From contig NZ_CP101153.1 in assembly GCF_024298825.1 (NCBI RefSeq), forward strand, positions 2,666,001 to 2,730,000: DNA of 64,000 nt, written 5' to 3'. This DNA comes from Haloglomus salinum (GTDB lineage Archaea; Halobacteriota; Halobacteria; Halobacteriales; Haloarculaceae). Under the pieces are notes generated by a model. The model saw only the letters and a program-made list of their open reading frames with translations. It had not been told where the DNA came from and searched no databases. Below are positions 42,704 to 52,852 of the stretch, in pieces. The first letter of the stretch is position 1. Each line of letters begins with the position of its first letter. Position numbers and translations under genes: made by a program.

Positions 42704-43549
42704 TCAGTCCGCCTGCGACGCTTCCGTCTCGGTGCCCGCCAGCGCACCCTCCTTCAGCTCGCGGCCGAGTTCCTCCAGTTCGGCGGCGGTCTCCGCGACC
42801 GGCCGGTCCGTCTCGTGGCCCTCGGCGACGATGTCGACCAGCGCGCTCCCGACGATGACGCCGTCGGCGCCCGCCGCGATGACATCGCGGGCCTGCTCGA
42901 ACGAGGAGATGCCGAAGCCCACGGCGCGGGGAAGGTCGGTCCCGGTCTCGGCGACGCGCGCGAGCGACTCGCTCGTCCGGTCGGAGACGCTCGCGCGGGC
43001 GCCCGTCACGCCCAGTCGCGCCTGGATGTAGAGGTAGCCCGAGGAGAGGTCGACCAGCCGCTGGAGCCGCTCCTCGCCCGTCGTCGGCGCGACGATGGAG
43101 ACGAGGTCGCGCCCGTGCTCGTCGCAGGCCTCGCGCAGCGGGCCGGCCTCCTCCGCCGGCAGGTCTGGCACGACGAAGCCGTCGATGCCCTCCGCGGCGG
43201 CCCGCTCGACGAACGGCTCGGGGCCCTCCTCGTCCCCGTAGCGGTAGATGAGGTTGTAGTAGGTCATACAGACCAGCGGGGTGTCCACGTCCAGCTCCGA
43301 GACGAACTCGAAGTAGCGCTCGACGGTCATGCCGCCCTCCAGCGCCCGGACGACGGCCTGCTGGATGGTCGGGCCCTCTGCGATGGGCTCGGAGAACGGC
43401 AGGCCGAGTTCGATGCAGTCCGCGCCCGCCCGCTCCAGGGCCTCGACGTACTCGAGCGAGGCCTCGTAGTTCGGGTCGCCGGCCGCGAGGTAGGGGACGA
43501 AGGCGGGCTCGCCGTCGAACGCCGCAGGGATGTGGCTCTGACCACTCAT
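42704..43549 (-). CDS. trpA: Tryptophan synthase alpha subunit
   Basis: Cleaves indole-3-glycerol phosphate to indole, channelled to TrpB. The 281-residue TIM barrel has the catalytic Glu47 in [11 protein letters not shown] and the catalytic Asp in [10 protein letters not shown], plus the phosphate-binding GFGISS and GVIVGSALV. The usual FSDPxADGP loop reads FSEPIAEGP, with both Asp changed to Glu. Its ATG at 43549 overlaps the trpB stop by 4 nt (43546-43549), so the two are translationally coupled. Confidence 0.96.
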   Translation of the reverse strand: MSGQSHIPAAFDGEPAFVPYLAAGDPNYEASLEYVEALERAGADCIELGLPFSEPIAEGPTIQQAVVRALEGGMTVERYFEFVSELDVDTPLVCMTYYNLIYRYGDEEGPEPFVERAAAEGIDGFVVPDLPAEEAGPLREACDEHGRDLVSIVAPTTGEERLQRLVDLSSGYLYIQARLGVTGARASVSDRTSESLARVAETGTDLPRAVGFGISSFEQARDVIAAGADGVIVGSALVDIVAEGHETDRPVAETAAELEELGRELKEGALAGTETEASQAD

Positions 43550-44865
43550 CGGAGGCCACCCTCCCCCTCGAACACGCCCATCTCCGGCGCGTTCGGCAGG
43601 TCGCGCGTCGCGGTCTCCTCGATGGCCGACTCGAGGTCCTTGTCGCCACGCCCGGAGACGTTGACGACGACGTACTCGCCGAGTTCCGAGGGGTCGTCGT
43701 GTTCCTCGAGATAGGCGAGCGCGTGGGCCGTCTCCAGTGCCGGGATGATGCCCTCGGCCTGTGAGAGCCGGTGGAACGCCTCCAGCGCTGCGTCGTCGTC
43801 GACGTTCACCGCGTCGACCCGGCCTTCGTCGACGAGGTTCGCCAGCTCGGGGCCGACACCGGCGTAATCGAGGCCGGAGGAGACCGAGTGGGACTCCATT
43901 ATCTGTCCGTCAGCGTCCTGCAGGACCTTCGTCCGGGCGCCGTGGAGCACGCCCTCCGTGCCGGTCGAGAGCGACGCCGAGTTGGGCGCGACGCCGCGTT
44001 CCTCGTCGACAGCGAGCGAGGAGCCGCCCGCCTCGACGGCGTACAGGTCGACATCGTCCTCGGCGCCGGCTTCGTTGGTCGCCGGGTCCGTGCCGGGGAG
44101 CCCGCCGGCGTCGACGAACTCCGAGAAGATGCCCATCGTGTTCGAGCCACCGCCTGCGCACGCGACGACGGCGTCGGGGAGCCGGCCGAACGCGTCGATG
44201 GACTGGCGCTTCGTCTCCGCGCTGATGGGCCGGTGGAAGTCCCGGACCATCGACGGGAACGGGTGGGGACCGACGATGCTCCCGATGACGTAGTGGGTGG
44301 TCTCGACCGTCGTCGCCCAGTCGCGCATCGTTTCGTTGATGGCCTCCTTCAGCGTCCCGCGGCCGATGTCGACGGGGTTCACCTCGGCGCCGTTGATGCG
44401 CATCCGGAAGACGTTGGGGCGCTGGCGGTTGATGTCGCGCCGGCCCATGTATATCTCGCAGGGCATATCGAGGTGCGCGGCGGCCATCGCCGTCGCGGTG
44501 CCGTGCTGGCCGGCGCCGGTCTCGGCGACGATGCGCTCCTTGCCCATGTACTTCGCCAGCAGGCACTGGCCGAGCGCGTTGTTGAGCTTGTGTGCACCGC
44601 CGTGGAGCAGGTCCTCGCGCTTGAGGTACACCTCGACGCCGTAGCGCTCGCTCAACTGGTCGGCCCGGCCCAGCGGCGTGGGCCGGCCGCCGAAGTCTCG
44701 CAGGCGCTCGCGGAACTCGTCCATGAAGCCGTCCTCGTTGTCGAGGACGTAGCGTTCGTAGGCGTCGGTCAGCTCCTCGATGGCCGGCATCAGTGCCTCC
44801 GGGACGTACTGGCCGCCGTACTCCCCGAACTTGCCGTCACCGCCGCGTCGTTGTTGTTCGCTCAT
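43546..44865 (-). CDS. trpB: Tryptophan synthase beta subunit
   Basis: PLP enzyme condensing indole with serine. The 439-residue protein is somewhat longer than the usual 390-410. PLP lysine is Lys93 in [12 protein letters not shown]; the catalytic Glu is in [12 protein letters not shown], and the Gly-rich phosphate cup is [12 protein letters not shown]. An acidic insertion (residues around 250-262, [14 protein letters not shown]) explains part of the extra length and is typical of halophilic proteins. ATGA overlap with trpC (44862-44865) shows tight coupling. Confidence 0.97.
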   Translation of the reverse strand: MSEQQRRGGDGKFGEYGGQYVPEALMPAIEELTDAYERYVLDNEDGFMDEFRERLRDFGGRPTPLGRADQLSERYGVEVYLKREDLLHGGAHKLNNALGQCLLAKYMGKERIVAETGAGQHGTATAMAAAHLDMPCEIYMGRRDINRQRPNVFRMRINGAEVNPVDIGRGTLKEAINETMRDWATTVETTHYVIGSIVGPHPFPSMVRDFHRPISAETKRQSIDAFGRLPDAVVACAGGGSNTMGIFSEFVDAGGLPGTDPATNEAGAEDDVDLYAVEAGGSSLAVDEERGVAPNSASLSTGTEGVLHGARTKVLQDADGQIMESHSVSSGLDYAGVGPELANLVDEGRVDAVNVDDDAALEAFHRLSQAEGIIPALETAHALAYLEEHDDPSELGEYVVVNVSGRGDKDLESAIEETATRDLPNAPEMGVFEGEGGLR

Positions 44866-45650
44866 GATGAATCGCCACCCTCGGTGGGCATCGTCAGCCG
44901 CTTCGTGTTCGCGCGGACCGAGCCATCCATGATGGCCGACCCGACCAGCAGTCCGTCGGCGCCGGCCCGTCGCATCCGCGCGGCGTCCTCGACGGTACCG
45001 ATGCCGCTCTCCGCAATCAGGGTGACGTTTGCGCGTTCCTCCGGGGACAGCGACGCCGCGACGCGCTCGAAGGTCGCGAGGTCGACCGCCAGGGCGGCGA
45101 GGTCGCGGTTGTTCACGCCCACGATATCCGCTCCTGCCGCGAGTGCCCGCTCCAGTTCGTCGGCGTCGTGGACCTCGACGAGCACCTGGAAGCCGCGCTC
45201 GCGGGCGGCCCGTAGCATCGGTTCGAGGTCGTCACCGAGGAAGCGGGCGATGAGCAGGACCACGTCGGACGCGACCGCATCGAGCTGCGCCTCGTGCAGG
45301 AGGAAGTCCTTCCGCAGGACTGGCACGTCCACCGCCTCGCGGACGCGTTCGAGCGCATCGGTCGAGCCACCGAAGTGCTCGGGTTCGGTCAGCACCGACA
45401 GCGCCGCCGCGCCGCCGGCGACCATCTCCTCGGCCAGCGCCACGGGGTCCTCGCGGCGTTCGCCCTCGGTCGTCGGCGAGGTCGGCTTCACCTCCGCGAT
45501 GACCGGCACGCGCCCGTCCGCCTCCGCTACGGCGAACGCCTCGGGCAGCGACCGCGGCTCGACCGACACACGCTCGTCGCTCCCCCCGCGCTCGCGGGCC
45601 GCCGCCAGGATGGAACGCACGGCTGGTGCCAGCTCCTCGGTGGTATCCAT
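44862..45650 (-). CDS. trpC: Indole-3-glycerol phosphate synthase
   Basis: Closes the indole ring in tryptophan synthesis. The 262-residue TIM barrel has [11 protein letters not shown] (Lys and Ser of the active site), [26 protein letters not shown] (catalytic Lys), [22 protein letters not shown] and LIAESGIG. First gene of the trpCBA operon. The ATG at 45650 has a TATA-like CCTTATGCA about 28-33 nt upstream (45676-45684), so the mRNA is probably leaderless. The first genes of the pathway (trpD, E, G, F) are elsewhere. Confidence 0.96.
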   Translation of the reverse strand: MDTTEELAPAVRSILAAARERGGSDERVSVEPRSLPEAFAVAEADGRVPVIAEVKPTSPTTEGERREDPVALAEEMVAGGAAALSVLTEPEHFGGSTDALERVREAVDVPVLRKDFLLHEAQLDAVASDVVLLIARFLGDDLEPMLRAARERGFQVLVEVHDADELERALAAGADIVGVNNRDLAALAVDLATFERVAASLSPEERANVTLIAESGIGTVEDAARMRRAGADGLLVGSAIMDGSVRANTKRLTMPTEGGDSS

Positions 45651-45758
45651 TACTGTACACTGAGGGACGTATCTGTGCATAAGGCTTGCGGGACGCGGTT
45701 GCCGCCTGCCGGTCGACGGCCGTACTTCAATGCCCGGACATGACGGGAGGAATCTGTT

Positions 45759-45772
45759 TGACCGAACGGTCA
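45759..45772. promoter_or_regulatory. Palindrome TGACCG-AA-CGGTCA before the first oxidoreductase operon
   Basis: Perfect 6-bp arms around AA, ending 14 nt before the ATG at 45787. The sequence type is like operators of TetR-family repressors, which would block initiation at this position. No TetR gene is adjacent. Confidence 0.5.
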
Positions 45773-45786
45773 GTCCATCGGGACGA

Positions 45787-46986
45787 ATGCGACAACGGAC
45801 TCTTGGTCGACGGTCACTCCTCCAGGGCATCGCGGGGGCGGGAGCGTTCACGGTCCTTCCGGGGACTGCCCGCGGTACCACGCCGCCGACCACGGACCCA
45901 CACACGCGAGTGACGTTCGCGGCGGCGGTAGACGCGGTGGTGCCGCCGACACCTGACCTCCCGGAGAACGACGAGACGGACGCCGACGACGTGGACGACG
46001 GCAAGCAGTACGGCCACGTCGGCGAGGAGCACGTGCCCGGCGCTGTCGAGGTGGGCGTCGACGAGTACATGATCACCTACGTGAACTCGCTGCTGGGTAT
46101 CGGGAGCGAGGAACTGGGGCTCACCGGTGAGCTTCGACTGGCCGAACTCGTGGGACTCGTCCTTGACGCCGCGGCGACCGAACTGGTCGCCCGCGGCGAG
46201 AACACGGTGCCGCTGGACCCGGGACGGGTCCTCGACCTGCTCGCCCTTCGGGACATCGCGGCGGACCCCCGGAGCCTGGCGGCCGGGCCGTTCGCGAAGC
46301 TCTCGCGGACGGACCGGCTCCGGGCGCTCGCCATGCTGGACGAGAAGGAACTCGACACCGCCGAACTCCCCGGTCCGCTCGTCGAGGCCGACGCCGGCCT
46401 GGTCCCGCAGCTCATCGTCGGCTTCTCCGAGGTCATCTACTACAGCGAGTGGCAGGGGTACGACGATATCGGCGGGCCCCCGAGCGAGCGGTCGCACCCG
46501 AACGACCCCGATTCGGTCCAGTCCTGGCGGCAGACCGGCTACCCCGGGTTCGAGGACGGCAACGCGGCGTTCCGGGGCTACTGGGGTGCCCCCGACTCGT
46601 CCCTCGGCGGTGGCCGGACCTGGAAGACCTACAAGGGACCACAGGGCCCCCGCCAGCTCACCTTCGAGTCGGGCGCGTTCCGCGAGAACGACTACGACAC
46701 GAGCGACTACGAGGAGGTGTACCCGGAGACGGGCCGGACCGACGGCGACACGCCGGTCACAGACGTGACCGGCATCGTCCGCGGCGAGGACCCCGGCGAC
46801 GCCCCCGGTGAGACCGGCAACCCGACGGGAACCGCCCCGGACCCCGACGCGTCCGGGACCGACGGCCCCGGCGACGGCGGAACCGACGATGCGGACGGCA
46901 TGGACGACAGCGGGTTCATCGGCGGACGGACCGACGATGACGACGACGACGGCCTGCTCGGCGGTCTGCTCGGGGGTGACGACTGA
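45787..46986 (+). CDS. Gluconate 2-dehydrogenase subunit 3-like protein, Tat-exported (copy 1)
   Basis: A 399-residue protein with a Tat signal ([20 protein letters not shown], residues 7-26). After the signal comes the subunit-3-like segment [20 protein letters not shown] and a helical core ([39 protein letters not shown]), with [12 protein letters not shown] and TGYPGFEDG near its end, as in gluconate dehydrogenase gamma subunits. The C-terminal 90 residues are Gly/Asp/Thr/Pro-rich, ending [14 protein letters not shown]. Start at the ATG at 45787 because the Tat signal follows directly. The stop overlaps the next gene start (TGATG). It probably carries the flavin subunit through the Tat pore. 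Confidence 0.85.
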   Translation: MRQRTLGRRSLLQGIAGAGAFTVLPGTARGTTPPTTDPHTRVTFAAAVDAVVPPTPDLPENDETDADDVDDGKQYGHVGEEHVPGAVEVGVDEYMITYVNSLLGIGSEELGLTGELRLAELVGLVLDAAATELVARGENTVPLDPGRVLDLLALRDIAADPRSLAAGPFAKLSRTDRLRALAMLDEKELDTAELPGPLVEADAGLVPQLIVGFSEVIYYSEWQGYDDIGGPPSERSHPNDPDSVQSWRQTGYPGFEDGNAAFRGYWGAPDSSLGGGRTWKTYKGPQGPRQLTFESGAFRENDYDTSDYEEVYPETGRTDGDTPVTDVTGIVRGEDPGDAPGETGNPTGTAPDPDASGTDGPGDGGTDDADGMDDSGFIGGRTDDDDDDGLLGGLLGGDD

Positions 46987-48785
46987 TGGTGGACCGTCGC
47001 TACGACGCGGTAATCGTCGGCGCGGGCGGTGACGGCCCGGTCGCGGCCTGGAAGCTCGCGGAGGCCGGTCTGGACGTTCTGCTGCTGGAGGCGGGGCCCT
47101 TCCACGGCAACGAGGAGTGGCCCCGCCCTCACGAGGAGGCCGGCGGGGAGTACTCCGACAGCGCGAGCGACCTCTCGGGCGAGCTGCTGGACGAGCAGTT
47201 CACGACACGCGAGTTCGAGATGACGGGGAAGCTCCTGTTCGGCCCGGCCGACCACGAGCGGGGACTCTGGTTCCGGAAGTTCCCCGGCGATGGCGCGCTG
47301 CTCCAGTGTGCCGGCGTCGGCGGCACGACGCTGCACTACACCGGCAACCACCCCCGGGCGTATCCGGCCGCCATCGACGAGCAGGGTCACTGGCCCGACG
47401 AGGTGTCGTACGCTGACCTCGTCCCGTACTACCAGGAGGTCGAGACGATGACTGAGGTCCAGCCGGCGCCCGTGACGAAGAAGGAGGAGCTGTTCTTCCA
47501 GGGCGCCGAGGAGGCCGGCTGGGACCTGCTGGACACGAAGAACGTCACGGAGCCGGGCTATCGCCCCCAGCCCAACGCCGTCCGGCAGCCCTCCGAGAAG
47601 CTCCACGTCTCGAACGACTACGACGGGAACTTCCGCCACCCCGCCGACCCCGATGCCGAGAACCCCGTCGAGGGCTCGACCGGCGCGCTGTCGATGATTG
47701 CGGGCAACCCGCATCCGAAGGGCGCGCCGTTCGAGGAGAAGGCCAAGCGCGCCTCGAACGTTAGCTTCGTCCCGGCCGCGCTCCGTGCCAGCGACGACCC
47801 CGAGAAGGGTGACGTGCACGTCCGGCCCAACGCGTTTGCCACCGACATCGAGGCCGACCGCGCGCTCGGGGACGCCCCCGTCGCGACCGGTGTCACCTTC
47901 CGTGACACCTGGACGGGACAGACGGAGTCCGTCGAGGCGGAGGTAGTCGTGCTGGCGGCGGGCGCCATCGAGACGCCGCGCCTCTACCTCAACAGCGGTC
48001 TGCCGCAGAACGGCTGGGTCGGCAAGGGGATGACCATCCACTTCGGCGACAACGTGATGGGGTTCTGGGAGTCCGCGGACGCCTACGCGGAACTGGAAGA
48101 GCGCGTCCACGACGAGGTGCCGCTGGAGGGCGACCCAACTGTGGACCAGCACAAGGGGCAGAACATCGCCGCCCGGTTCGATTACCCTGGACTGGGGATG
48201 CTCCAGACCACCGGAATCGGGCCCGGTGTCGGTGCGTTGCTCGGGTTCGGCGCCTCGGCGTCCGGGTTCAGCTTCCGCAACGACGTGGGTGACGCGCCCT
48301 GGGACTCGATGGGCCGCCTGACCGGCGAGGACCTGAAGTACCACCTCTCGCACTACGAGCGGAACCTGCCCGTCCTCGTGGTCACCGACGACCGGCCCCA
48401 CCAGCGCAACGGCGTCTCCGTCGCGCCCGGTGCCGAGGACGAGCACGGCCCCATCCCGCTGGTGAACTACGTCCCCAGCGAGGGTGACGTCAAGCGCCGC
48501 GACCGGCTGGCGGAGATCTGCACGGAGATCCTCCGCGAGGCGGGTGCCGACCACATCCACCGCTCGGACTCGCCGCCTGCGGCACTGCACATCCACGGGA
48601 CGATGCGGATGGGCACGCGCGGCGAGCGGGTCGTGGACACGGCGTGTGAATGCGTCGAGGTCGACCGGCTGTTCGTGGCCGACCACTCCGTCCTGCCGAA
48701 CTCGCTGGGCGGGCCGAACCCGACGAACACCGGCCAGGCCATGGCGGCCCGGACGGCCGACCGCATCGTCGACCGCTACTTCTGA
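46986..48785 (+). CDS. GMC-family flavin oxidoreductase (copy 1)
   Basis: A 599-residue glucose-methanol-choline-type oxidoreductase without its own signal peptide. FAD-binding fold: DAVIVGAGGDGPVAAWKLAE (GxGGDG instead of the usual GxGxxG), LLLEAGP, and CAGVGGTTLHYTGNHPRAYP. C-terminal domain: LHIHGTMRMGTRG and the end motif DHSVLPNSLGGPNPTNTGQA with active-site residues (His and Asn). The substrate is unknown (sugar or alcohol). Start overlaps the preceding Tat protein's stop codon, so the two form one coupled unit, probably exported as a complex. No haem subunit is adjacent. Confidence 0.9.
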   Translation: MVDRRYDAVIVGAGGDGPVAAWKLAEAGLDVLLLEAGPFHGNEEWPRPHEEAGGEYSDSASDLSGELLDEQFTTREFEMTGKLLFGPADHERGLWFRKFPGDGALLQCAGVGGTTLHYTGNHPRAYPAAIDEQGHWPDEVSYADLVPYYQEVETMTEVQPAPVTKKEELFFQGAEEAGWDLLDTKNVTEPGYRPQPNAVRQPSEKLHVSNDYDGNFRHPADPDAENPVEGSTGALSMIAGNPHPKGAPFEEKAKRASNVSFVPAALRASDDPEKGDVHVRPNAFATDIEADRALGDAPVATGVTFRDTWTGQTESVEAEVVVLAAGAIETPRLYLNSGLPQNGWVGKGMTIHFGDNVMGFWESADAYAELEERVHDEVPLEGDPTVDQHKGQNIAARFDYPGLGMLQTTGIGPGVGALLGFGASASGFSFRNDVGDAPWDSMGRLTGEDLKYHLSHYERNLPVLVVTDDRPHQRNGVSVAPGAEDEHGPIPLVNYVPSEGDVKRRDRLAEICTEILREAGADHIHRSDSPPAALHIHGTMRMGTRGERVVDTACECVEVDRLFVADHSVLPNSLGGPNPTNTGQAMAARTADRIVDRYF

Positions 48786-48995
48786 CACCCGCGCGGCCCG
48801 GGGCGCCGCCCTCGCCGCACTGCCGCCGGAGCCGTCAGTACAAATACGTCCCCACATAGACGGCGACAGTCGTTAGCCGCTATTCTCCCATGCGAGGTGT
48901 ACGGAGCGACCCGTCGGCCGGCAACGGCGAACACGTGGTGTGTCTCGGTGCGGGCGACGTACCGGTGGTGGGCAGGTCGACGGGCCACATGAACA

Positions 48996-50171
48996 ATGCT
49001 AGGACGACCAGCGGACGACGGAGACGAGGAGCCGAACACGGACGAACAGCTCGACCGCCCGCCTCGGGTGGCCGGAGCCGACCGGACGGCTGACGACCGG
49101 CGGGCACACCCCTCGCGCCGGAGTCGGAGCCGGCGCGGGTTCCTCGGTGGCATGGCCGGGATGGGCGTCGGCGTCGGGACGGTGACGCCCGGGCGCGTGC
49201 TCCAGCAGGTAGAGGACCTGCTCACGCAGGTCGACGAGGAGGACCTGCCCGCCGACACGGACGCCGGGCCGCACGACCCACACACGGTGGCGACGTTCGA
49301 GGCCATCATCGACGCGGTCGTGCCGAACACGCGTGAGGCGGACGGTCACGACCCCGTCACGACGGACAAGGTCGGCGAGGAACTCGACGACATCCACCAG
49401 TACGGCGGCCTCGACACGGGGATGACCGGGATGTGCATCGACATCCTCAACGACTTCATGTCGCCCGAGGTCTCCCTGCCGAAGGTGACCAACACGGGCG
49501 AGACGGCGCCGCTCTCGGAGGCACTGGCGGCCATTCTGGACGTGGCGGCCAGCGAACTCGTCGCCCGGGGGGGAAATCAGGACACACCAGAGCCCGGTCG
49601 GTTCGGCCCCGCTGGCGGTCCGTTCGCCAGTCTCTCACGGGAGGACCGCTTCCGGGCCCTGTACGACGTGGAGAACCGGGCGAACCAGCTCGGCGAGGGC
49701 GAAGCGCAGGTGAGCGAGGCCGTCGGCATCGACAACGGTCGGTATAGCCGGACCGGGAGCTTCGTCGTCGCGCTGGCGGTCGTCTTCCCGCCCATCGTCT
49801 ACTACAGCGACATGAACGCGTACGACGACTTCATCGACACCGCGCCCAGTGAACGCGATTTCGACCCCGAGGAATACAACAGCGCGCCCGAGGGATACGA
49901 CACGCTGCTGGGGTGGGCCCAGACCGGCTATCCTGGCATCACCGAGGGACACGACGCGCTCCTGGGGTACGAACTCGAGATAGCCGAGGGCGGGGAGAAC
50001 GAGGGCGAGTTCGTCGCAACCGGCGACGGGAAACAGCGGTCCGAGGGTGCGGGGCCGCGGAACGATACCGGCGAGGACACCTCCAGCACGGACAGCGACG
50101 GCGGGGACGGCCCGCTGGGCGGCCTGCTACCGAGCGACCCCGCGGGCCAGTTCACGGAGGGTGGATTCTGA
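48996..50171 (+). CDS. Gluconate 2-dehydrogenase subunit 3-like protein, Tat-exported (copy 2)
   Basis: A 391-residue parallel of the gene at 45787. It has a long charged N-region of about 45 residues before the Tat motif (RSRRGFLGGMAGMGVGVG). Core: HTVATFEAIIDAVVPNTREA, AAILDVAASELVARGGNQ, FASLSREDRFRALYDV, YYSDMNAYDDFID and TGYPGITEG. The C-terminal tail is again Gly/Asp/Ser-rich and has a GGLL motif. An internal start cannot be excluded because of the long N-region. Its stop overlaps the next start (TGATG), as in copy 1. Confidence 0.83.
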   Translation: MLGRPADDGDEEPNTDEQLDRPPRVAGADRTADDRRAHPSRRSRSRRGFLGGMAGMGVGVGTVTPGRVLQQVEDLLTQVDEEDLPADTDAGPHDPHTVATFEAIIDAVVPNTREADGHDPVTTDKVGEELDDIHQYGGLDTGMTGMCIDILNDFMSPEVSLPKVTNTGETAPLSEALAAILDVAASELVARGGNQDTPEPGRFGPAGGPFASLSREDRFRALYDVENRANQLGEGEAQVSEAVGIDNGRYSRTGSFVVALAVVFPPIVYYSDMNAYDDFIDTAPSERDFDPEEYNSAPEGYDTLLGWAQTGYPGITEGHDALLGYELEIAEGGENEGEFVATGDGKQRSEGAGPRNDTGEDTSSTDSDGGDGPLGGLLPSDPAGQFTEGGF

Positions 50172-52009
50172 TGAGTACGAACACGAGCAACGACTTCGAC
50201 GTCATCGTGGTGGGAGCCGGCGGCGACGGCCCCGCCTGTGCACAGCGACTCGGCGAGCGCGGCCTGAACGTTCTGGTGCTCGAGGCCGGGCCGTGGTACG
50301 GGAACGAGAAGTGGCCCCGACCCACGGAGAGCGGGGGGAAGGCGAAGGTGTCCTCCGACCCGGAGGACCTCTCGGGCGAACTGCTCGACGAGCAGTTCAC
50401 GACCCGCGAGGCGGAGATGCTGGAGAAACTGGTCTGGGGCCCGGCCGACATCGAGCGGCCGCTCTGGTACCGCGAGCAGCCCGAGGATGGCCTCATCCTG
50501 CAGGTCGCCGGCGTCGGTGGGACGACGCTGCATTACACGGGCTGTCACCCGCGGGCGTATCCGAGTGCGTTCGAGACGGGCGGTGCTGCCGCCGGTGGCG
50601 AGGGGTGGGAGAAAGCGGGCGTCGGCTACGAGGACCTCGCCGTGATGGGCCCGGGGCCCGACGGCCCACAGGAGGAGGGCAAGTCCTACTACCGCACCGT
50701 CGAGGACCAGCTCGACATCTCGCCCGCGCCCACGACGCCGAAGGAGGAACTCTACTACCAGGGCGCCTCGAACATGGGCTTCGACCTGCTGGAGGGACGC
50801 GACGTGGAGGCCGAGGGATATCGACCCCAGCCCAATGCCATCACCCGACCCGACGGGAAGCTCAATGCCAATAAGGGAAAGAACCCGGACGACTACAGCG
50901 CCGACAGCGTCTCGGGCCACACGCTGGTCGGCACCGAGATTCCCGGCAACCCGCACCCGCGCGGCGCGGACTACGCGGACAAGGCCAAGAAGTCCAGCGC
51001 TATCGGCTTCGTCCCGGAGGCGCTGGAGACGGGCAACGTCACCATCCGGCCGAACGCCTTCGTGACCGAGGTCCTCCCCGAGGGCGGGCCCGGAAGTATC
51101 CAGGCGCGGGGCGTTCGGTTCCGCGACACGTGGACCGGCGATTCACGCATCGTCGAGGCCGACGCCGTCGTGCTGGCCGCGGGCGCCATCGAGACGCCGC
51201 GGCTGTGGCTCAACTCCCCGCTTCCGCGCAACGAGTGGGTCGGCCGGGGGCTGACCATCCACTTCGGCGAGGTCATCGTCGGCCAGTTCAGCAAGAAAGC
51301 ACTGGAGGGTGTTATCGGCCAGGAGCAGATCGACCCCTGGGCCGGCGAACAGATCGCCGCCCGCTTCGACTGGCCGGGCTACGGCGGCGTCCAGACGTTC
51401 GGCGGCGCGCCGGGGACGACCGCACTCTCGTCGGTCTCGGGCTCGGCACAGACGTTCACGAGCGACATCCTCGAGGATGTCGGCGTCGAGGCCGACCCGT
51501 CGGAGCCGTGGGACACCCGCGGGCGCATCGCCGGCGAGGAGCTCAAGCGGTTCATGGGCGGCTACGACCGGATGCTCTCGCTGCAGATCATGACCGACGA
51601 CGAGCCCCAGAAGCGCAACCGCGTCGAACTCGGCGGCTACGCCGACGAGCACGGGGCCGTCCCGAAGGTCACCTACACGCCGAGCGCCGACGACATCGAG
51701 AAGCGCAACGAGCTCTCGCGGCGCTGTGCGGACATCCTCCGCAGCGCCGTCCCGGACGGACTCGACCCCGACGAGCACGTCCACGTCCACCGGCTCGACG
51801 CCGGCCCCAGCGCCATCCACATCCACTCCACGATGCGGATGGGATTCGTGGCCGACGGGAACTGCGAGGCCTACGACGTCGACCGGCTGTTCATCGCCGA
51901 CCACTCCGTCCTGCCGAACGGACTGGGCGGGCCGAACCCGACGAACACCGGCCAGGCACTCGCGATGCGTACGGGTGACCGTATCGCCGACCTCTACTTC
52001 GAGGACTGA
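50171..52009 (+). CDS. GMC-family flavin oxidoreductase (copy 2)
   Basis: A 612-residue paralogue of the protein at 46986. FAD motifs VIVVGAGGDGPACAQRLGE, VLEAGPWYGNEKWPRP and VAGVGGTTLHYTGCHPRAYP; C-terminal IHSTMRMGF and DHSVLPNGLGGPNPTNTGQA. An insertion of about 15-20 residues (FETGGAAAGGEGWEKAGVG, residues 134-152) is absent from copy 1. The start at 50171 is coupled to the preceding gene. The conservation of both motif sets implies both copies are active, perhaps with different substrates. Confidence 0.9.
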   Translation: MSTNTSNDFDVIVVGAGGDGPACAQRLGERGLNVLVLEAGPWYGNEKWPRPTESGGKAKVSSDPEDLSGELLDEQFTTREAEMLEKLVWGPADIERPLWYREQPEDGLILQVAGVGGTTLHYTGCHPRAYPSAFETGGAAAGGEGWEKAGVGYEDLAVMGPGPDGPQEEGKSYYRTVEDQLDISPAPTTPKEELYYQGASNMGFDLLEGRDVEAEGYRPQPNAITRPDGKLNANKGKNPDDYSADSVSGHTLVGTEIPGNPHPRGADYADKAKKSSAIGFVPEALETGNVTIRPNAFVTEVLPEGGPGSIQARGVRFRDTWTGDSRIVEADAVVLAAGAIETPRLWLNSPLPRNEWVGRGLTIHFGEVIVGQFSKKALEGVIGQEQIDPWAGEQIAARFDWPGYGGVQTFGGAPGTTALSSVSGSAQTFTSDILEDVGVEADPSEPWDTRGRIAGEELKRFMGGYDRMLSLQIMTDDEPQKRNRVELGGYADEHGAVPKVTYTPSADDIEKRNELSRRCADILRSAVPDGLDPDEHVHVHRLDAGPSAIHIHSTMRMGFVADGNCEAYDVDRLFIADHSVLPNGLGGPNPTNTGQALAMRTGDRIADLYFED

Positions 52010-52295
52010 GTGGCGGCCGCCGTCCGGCTCGCGCCCGCCGTTCCTGCTCCTTCACGCCTCACCTCGACCGCCAGCCTCGCCGTTCATCTGCCCACGTTGC
52101 GCGACTGTCGTGCCCAGTATTTCGACTATATGTCGATAATGTGTTATTTAATCGAGGTATGTCGCGATACTCGTGAGTAATCGGCGAGACAACAAGAGAG
52201 TGTGTGGAACGGGGACCCGAGGTGGGGGGACCAGTTGGGCGGGTCGTGTTGGCGGTGGGGCTCCTGTGTTGGGTAGGGAGACTACGAGGCGTCGG
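52010..52295. other. Gene-free region after the oxidoreductase cluster
   Basis: About 290 bases between the GMC stop and the convergent small gene's stop. It holds a palindrome TCGAC-TATAT-GTCGA (52122-52136) in an AT-rich patch. No coding potential recognised. Confidence 0.5.
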
Positions 52296-52550
52296 TCACG
52301 CGGGTTCCACGCGCCACGTGGTCGCGCTCGTGTACGACCACTTCTCGATCTCGAGGTCGGTCGCGGAGTCGCGGAGCTGGACCATCAGCGCGCCGATCTC
52401 CTTCGCGGAGAGGCCGACCTCGTCCGCGATGAACTTGCTCTTGAAGTAGAGCTCGCCGTCCTGTGCGCGCTCGCTCAGGTACGTCTGGAGTCGCTCGTAC
52501 TTGCTCTCGGTCTCCGCGTCGTCGGAGGGGGACTGCGTGGTTGCGCTCAT
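52296..52550 (-). CDS. Small winged-helix-like haloarchaeal protein (DUF7123-like)
   Basis: An 84-residue protein from the ATG at 52550. The core KYERLQTYLSERAQDGELYF is followed by KSKFIADEVGLSAKEIGALM and VQLRD, a helix-turn-helix-like pattern, and ends in WSYTSATTWRVEPA. It resembles small haloarchaeal DUF7123 proteins (family name from memory). The start is set by a TATA-like TTTATATG at 52588-52595, about 40 nt upstream, and an SD-like GAGGTG before the ATG; the longer frame would begin inside the TATA element. A transcription-related function is plausible but not shown. Confidence 0.8.
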   Translation of the reverse strand: MSATTQSPSDDAETESKYERLQTYLSERAQDGELYFKSKFIADEVGLSAKEIGALMVQLRDSATDLEIEKWSYTSATTWRVEPA

Positions 52551-52852
52551 CTCTGACACCTCATCCCCGTCTTGCCACCACACCCCCATATAAACGCGAG
52601 TCGCTTGCCGTTACTTCGGCTCGTTTCGCCGGTCTCGGGGCGAAAAGAGTTCGTTTTACGACCTTTTCAGAATCCCTTAGAAGTTTTATCGAGTCTTCAG
52701 AATCTTTCGTTCGGTTGTGATAGCGTTCGTGAACGAGGGCCACTGCCGCGGTCTATTCCTGTTCGTAGGAATTGGAATAATCGGCCAGACGGGGGTCGCG
52801 CCCCGGAGCGCGCTCCTCTGTATGACAACGTTTGCCCTGGCATTCGGGGTGG
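52551..52852. other. Gene-free spacer with direct repeats TTCAGAATC
   Basis: About 300 bases between the promoter of the small winged-helix-like gene and the MoaE-fusion stop. TTCAGAATC occurs at 52666-52674 and 52696-52704, 30 nt apart. The promoter of the small gene is at the left edge (TTTATATG). Nothing protein-like seen. Confidence 0.5.
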
